Positions 59,901 through 64,000 of a DNA stretch of 64,000 bases are shown in pieces. The notes below the pieces were generated by a model. The model ran no database searches. It was not told the origin of the DNA and worked only from the letters and a program-made list of their open reading frames with translations. A program made the position numbers and the translations under genes. Every line of letters begins with the position of its first letter. The first letter of the stretch is position 1. Source of the DNA: Diphasiastrum complanatum (taxonomy: Eukaryota; Streptophyta; Lycopodiopsida; Lycopodiales; Lycopodiaceae); contig CM055102.1 of the NCBI GenBank assembly GCA_029204225.1, positions 193,501-257,500 on the forward strand, given 5' to 3'.

Positions 59901-62900
59901 ACTTTTGGCTTGCAACTCTATATGTGGATATGTAGGAACAAAATGCATCTTACAAGCTGTGTTATACACAATGTATTGTACAAAATAGGCTTACAACTTC
60001 ACTACTGGCTATTGGCCAAATAGTAAATTCTTATTCAACTTAAAATCATGGTCCATTAGTGATTGATCATATGCTACAAACCATAGATGCTTGGAGCGTT
60101 CCGGAACGTGCTCTGGGATTTTGTAATATGGGTGTAAGAAAACAGGTTTTTTGATGGGGGATGCCTTTAGGGCATAGTTGCAGCGCGAATCCCGAATCGC
60201 GATTCCGATTCGCGATTCGGGATTTTCCCAGAATCGTGTAGAATCGATTTTTTTTTTTTTTTTGAAATTTTTTTAGGCAATATGGGTATCAGATGAAAGC
60301 TCTGATCGAGGGGATTATGATTGTGTAGTTTGCCAACTGTTTCGGGTGCGAAACACCAAAAAGTGTGTTTTCACTCGGGGAGTTGGAAGGCCAAATCATG
60401 AAGAGGCCTTACCGTCGCCCCCGGACCCTGCTGTTGGGGGGCGTTGCCCCCCAAACCCCCCACCAGGGGGCTACCGCCCCCCGAACCCCCCGTTTCCCGG
60501 GGGGCTACTGTCCCCCGAACCCCCTAGAGCTTCTTGCTATATAGACACTGTAGATAAAAATGCCACCACCCCCCTGTAGATAAAAATGGGGTCCAAATGC
60601 GCGCCGAGAAGGGCCCAATATTTATGCCCCCATTGCACTCACATCTCCAGTGAACCAATTGCAAAAGTGATCATCATCCATACAGTTGATAGTCCAAACT
60701 GTAGCATTAACATTTATTGAAAACCAGAGCAAATGACAACCGGATAGCTACTGAAAATAAGATCTGTTTGTGCCTCATCTACTGCACTTCTGAGAGGCAA
60801 AACGCTGGTTTGACCATTGATGCCCTAAAAAAATTTCAGCAATAAGCTATTTTTCCAAATTTTTTTTTTTTTTTTTTTTCGATTCTGGGTCGCGAATCGT
60901 GATTCGCAGAATCTCGACCCGCGAATCGCAGACCCAGCGAATCGAGATTCGCTGCAACTATGCTTTAGGGATACATAAAAACCATGAAATCTTAAGAACG
61001 AGCCACAAAGAGACTAATCCACAAAAAGACCTTTGAGTGAATTCACTTTTAAAGTTGTTGGGATTTCAGATGCTCAGCAAAAATTAAATGCAGCTAGTCT
61101 CTCTGAAAGGAATTAGCAAAGCTTATCTTCTCATCAAACTTCCATTCAAGGAAATGATTCAAAACTGGTTAGCAGCAGTTGAACTGAATAAGAACATACT
61201 AGATTTGTTAACTGAAAGTATCTTATATCAGCTTTTGTTATCTTCATAGAACCCACGGTTCTCAGAACCGTGGGTTCCAAGTACCACGGTTCATGTAATT
61301 AATCAATAAATTAATCAATCAATTATTTTTTCTAATGCTCTTTAGCCCCTAAAACCACCCTAAAAAAATTAATAAATTAATTATTTATTACAGTTTTTCA
61401 CGGTTCTTGGAAGCAGACTTTGTGAACCGTACGGTTCACTGTACGGTTCCAAGAACCGTGGTGAACCGTCCACGGTTCACGGATTCTATGGTTATCTTAA
61501 TTACGATGAATTATAGAATCCATAAAAGTGGGGAGCTAAGATGCCTGTTTTGTGTGTATTGTAAATCATTTATTTCTTTATATTTCTTGTTTATGAGTTA
61601 ATGACCCAAATGTTGCTTTTAGTTTTGTTTGTTAATTTTTCTCGTTGGTTGTAATTTGGTTCAAAGTTTCCACAGGGTCTACCCTTTCAAAACCTAGATA
61701 GCAACGTATGCTTGGGTGCTGATAGACCATATCTATCAAGTATTGCTGGCTGGCTAAGGTTTTTGTTTTTGTTTTGTAATATATACTTTTGTCTTAATAT
61801 GATCTTTTGACTGTTTATGTTGCATGTATATTTTTGCTAGCTTTTACCTTATGATGTCACTGAGTTATCAAATCAAGTTTGTGTTTTTGGATATTCATGT
61901 CTCACAAATAAATATAGATGTACCTTTGTTTTTCTGGAGTATGCCCAAGTCAGAAGCACTACTGCGATATTCATCTCATTCTCCTTATGATTGTTTTTAT
62001 GAGTCATTAGCTTGTCAATTTCTTTCTTTGTCAACATGCAGTGTTTGTTTGATTAGGGTTTTAGAAGTTCGAAATTCAAGTCAATATATGCTTTTGTATT
62101 CAGACAAACTTGCTTTAAATTTTTAATGGGTGGTGAAGTTCCTAAACTGGTCTAGTTTGCAGGCCTCTTCCACTTCTCATTGGGTATGTTGCGCAATATG
62201 CTTTGAAGCCCTTGTTGGGATTGGTTATAGCACAAGCATTTAGTGTGCCTCCTCTATTCTACTCTGGCTTTATTCTCACAGCATGTGTATCGGGTGCTCA
62301 GCTGTCAAGCTATGCTGCCTTTCTGAGTGGAGGAGATGTAGCTCTTAGCATCATTTTAACAAGTTTGACCACAATCTCATCTGTAGTAATCACTCCGGCC
62401 CTTACTGGCACCCTCATTGGGTCGATAGTGCCTGTGGATGTTGTTGCGATGGCAAAATCCATATTGCAGGTCATGACTCTGTTTTGTAGGTTCATTAAGG
62501 ATGTCATGTTATAGTTACATCAGCAAGTTCTCAATAAGCATTCTTAGTTGTGATCTCCATAAATGTTTGTTCTAACAAAATTAGTAGCAGGTGGTTTTTC
62601 TTCCCATATTTATTGGGCTAGCTCTGAATACCTATGCAAAGCCAATTGTGGATTATTTGCGACCGTTGATGCCATTGTTGGCAATGTTTTGTACATCACT
62701 CTGCATTGGAAGCCCATTGGCCTTAAACCAGGGCACAATTGTCTGCATGGAGGGCTTGCAGCTGCTTTTTCCAGTTCTGGTCTTCCATGCAGGATCATTT
62801 CTTCTCGGATATTCCATTGCGAGGTTTCCAACATGGAGGTAAGATGAACCTCTTTTATCTTTTAACATTGTTTTTCATAGTTATGATGAGTCATGTAGTG

Positions 62901-63328
62901 CTACTGCAGTGCCAGTGGAAAAACAATACCTTGCATTTACCTTTGTATGTGTCTCCTTTTTTGGTGGCTTTTAGATGAAATTAAGGTTATGGCTTGCTCT
63001 TTTGACACTTGTTATCTCTGACAGGCAAGATACAAAAGTTTCTAGAACTTTGTCACTTTGTACAGGCATGCAAAGCTCAACTCTAGCCATGCTTCTTGCA
63101 ACACAATTTCTTGGTGGAACCCAAGCCGTGCCTCCTGCATGCTCTGTGGTAGTCATGGCCATAATGGGTTTGAGTTTGGCTTCTTTCTGGGGGAGTACAA
63201 ATACAAAATGTACATATGTAAGTAATAAAGTGGGTATATTTGAAGATAGACTGTACACTTGATTCTCATTTCCTGTGTAGGTACTTAGACCATTGTATCG
63301 AGTGTCAAGTTTGTACCCATATGGTTGA
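56940..63328 (+). CDS. Plastid BASS-family sodium/metabolite cotransporter (BASS5/BASS3-like), complete, six exons
   Basis: Exons are 56,940-57,478; 58,245-58,340; 62,163-62,469; 62,591-62,838; 63,025-63,217; 63,281-63,328. They give 1,431 nt, or 476 residues, with GT-AG borders and consistent phase. The start is the first in-frame ATG after an upstream stop. About 140 N-terminal residues are serine- and basic-rich, like a transit peptide. Membrane segments begin at MLPYIVVATAVIALSNPASF. Family landmarks are APLLGGIMLSIGI, TACVSGAQLSSYAAFLS, GSIVPVDVVAMAKSILQ, CTSLCIGSPLALNQG and CTGMQSSTLAMLLATQFLGG. Members import metabolites such as pyruvate or 2-keto acids with sodium across the envelope; the substrate here is unknown. 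Exon 1 ends TCCTG/GTCGGT, chosen because it restores SWVRKDLY. The short last exon (ending RVSSLYPYG) is the least certain part. Confidence 0.92.
58519..58838. mobile_element. hAT-type MITE, copy 1 (right end lost)
   Basis: It starts CATAGTTGCA and has the same order of blocks as copy 2: GAATCGC words, 'ggcaatatgggtatcagt', and an internal hairpin of GGACCTGAAATGAAC and its complement. The terminal TGCAACTATG at the right is missing, and no target duplication is found. It lies in BASS intron 2. Confidence 0.75.
59470..59789. mobile_element. hAT-type MITE, copy 2 (intact ends)
   Basis: This 320-bp element runs from CATAGTTGCA to TGCAACTATG, flanked by an exact 8-bp duplication TAGCAAAC (59,462-59,469 and 59,790-59,797). 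A perfect 15-bp inverted repeat with an 8-base loop lies at 59,630-59,667. GAATCGC-type words cluster near both ends. It has no coding capacity. Confidence 0.9.
60173..60962. mobile_element. hAT-type MITE, copy 3 (long variant with GC-rich core)
   Basis: This 790-bp element has ends CATAGTTGCAGCG / CGCTGCAACTATG and an exact 8-bp duplication CTTTAGGG (60,165-60,172 and 60,963-60,970). Subterminal regions are dense in GAATCGC/GCGATTC words. The core (about 60,415-60,540) has several imperfect C-rich repeats of the form CCCCCGAACCCCC, which give a spurious proline-rich reading frame. Confidence 0.9.
61245..61490. mobile_element. hAT-type MITE of a second family
   Basis: This 246-bp element runs from CATAGAACCCACGGTTC to its imperfect complement ending GGATTCTATG. 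It is flanked by an exact 8-bp duplication GTTATCTT (61,237-61,244 and 61,491-61,498). The subterminal word GAACCGT/ACGGTTC is repeated many times. It has no coding capacity and lies in BASS intron 2. Confidence 0.9.
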
Positions 63329-63725
63329 AGTTCTCATATAGGTATTGCAGTATGTCATAGTTGAATACACTTTGTCAGGATGCAAAGCAAATTTTCTGAC
63401 ATGGTGCTGATGTTTTGCACCATTGTATATTATCATGTTCAGGTACCTAAAATATATTGTGTGACAGTTGAGAAAGAGTCCTAATTAGGCTCAATATCAT
63501 ACAATTTCATATACTACCATCAACTTCAATGGAATTTGCAGTTTTGTTTTGAGCAATCTCTTGCCATCAGGACAAGGTTATTACTATAGAATGGCTATCT
63601 GATGACCTAAGAAACTAAGTCACTTCACTCCTTTGAAATTAACTTGCATTGTTAAAAGAACAAGCAGATGAATGACTTTTAGCAGCTACTCCAGAAACAA
63701 AGTCCTCATAAGGTCCAACGAAAAA
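63329..63725. other. BASS 3' flank, no gene seen
   Basis: The 3' UTR of BASS must lie here. I see no other coding region or repeat. Confidence 0.5.
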
Positions 63726-64000
63726 GGGTTTAGGGCCAATGAGCAATGGCTAAGGGCTACGGGCCAAGTGCTAAGACTAAGGGCCAAGGACCAAGGGCTA
63801 AGGGACAAAAGTTAAGAGTTAAGAGCCAAGGGCCAAGAGCCAGGGGTTAGGGGCCAAGAGTTAAGGCCCAAGGGCCAAGCGCTATGGGCCAATGGTGAGA
63901 TGCCAAGTGTCTAGGGCCAAGGGCCAAGGGCTAAGCATTAAGGTCCAAGAACCAAGGGCTAAGGTCAAAGGGCCAAGGGTTAAACGCTAAGAGACAAGGG
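63726..64000. repeat. Degenerate heptamer tandem array, consensus GGGCYAA
   Basis: About 39 consecutive units of 7 bp (GGGCCAA, GGGCTAA and variants such as GGGTTAA, GAGCCAA) run to the window end and presumably beyond. The first unit, at 63,726-63,732, is GGGTTTA, the exact plant telomere unit. Register slips are few. Confidence 0.85.

Noticed and set aside
60346..60579. Proline-rich open frame
   Set aside because: It lies wholly inside a MITE and follows its C-rich core repeats.
63726..64000. CRISPR-like or true telomeric array
   Set aside because: Units are contiguous 7-mers without spacers, which excludes CRISPR. Only one unit is the exact telomere sequence, so it is not a functional telomere.

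Overview
The window is nuclear DNA from a land plant. It holds two plastid-protein genes with ordinary GT-AG introns (cpSRP54 and a BASS-type plastid carrier), and most of the rest is decayed, nested retrotransposons. The long repeat-filled introns fit a large seed-free-plant or gymnosperm genome, but the sequence alone does not name a species. A bacterial-type, intronless taurine-dioxygenase gene (TauD) sits among the repeats.

Layout. 1-18 kb is a retrotransposon thicket. It contains at least four fragments of one APE-type LINE family with CT-rich tails, arranged partly head to tail. It also contains a deleted Copia inside one LINE, a solo LTR inside another, a frameshifted Gypsy and a Copia gag-protease fragment. 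18.3-24.2 kb (minus strand) carries nine consecutive, in-phase exons of cpSRP54: transit peptide, N domain and most of the G domain. The M-domain exons are absent, so either the thicket at 1-18 kb lies in a giant intron or the gene is broken. 24.4-39.4 kb is again Gypsy and Copia debris plus large CA/GT microsatellites. 39.6-40.5 kb is TauD, with its own TATA box and a TG/GA-repeat leader. 43.4-55.4 kb is a nest of Copia pieces, including one Copia delimited at both ends (45,523-52,273, target duplication TGAGT) whose 5' LTR carries an 805-bp foldback element. 56.9-63.3 kb (plus strand) is a complete six-exon BASS gene whose 3.8-kb intron holds several hAT-type MITEs, three of them with exact 8-bp target duplications. 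The window ends in a degenerate heptamer array (GGGCYAA) that begins with one exact plant telomere unit.

The host genes are not an operon. cpSRP54 (thylakoid protein targeting) and the BASS carrier (plastid envelope transport) share only their organelle. The most unusual material is in the LINE family. ORF2 has no AUG ahead of its endonuclease and continues in frame directly after the ORF1 UAG codon in two divergent copies. The RNA 3' end carries a hairpin that is conserved in shape but not in sequence. The ORF2 C-terminus carries a conserved PCNA-interacting-peptide-like motif.
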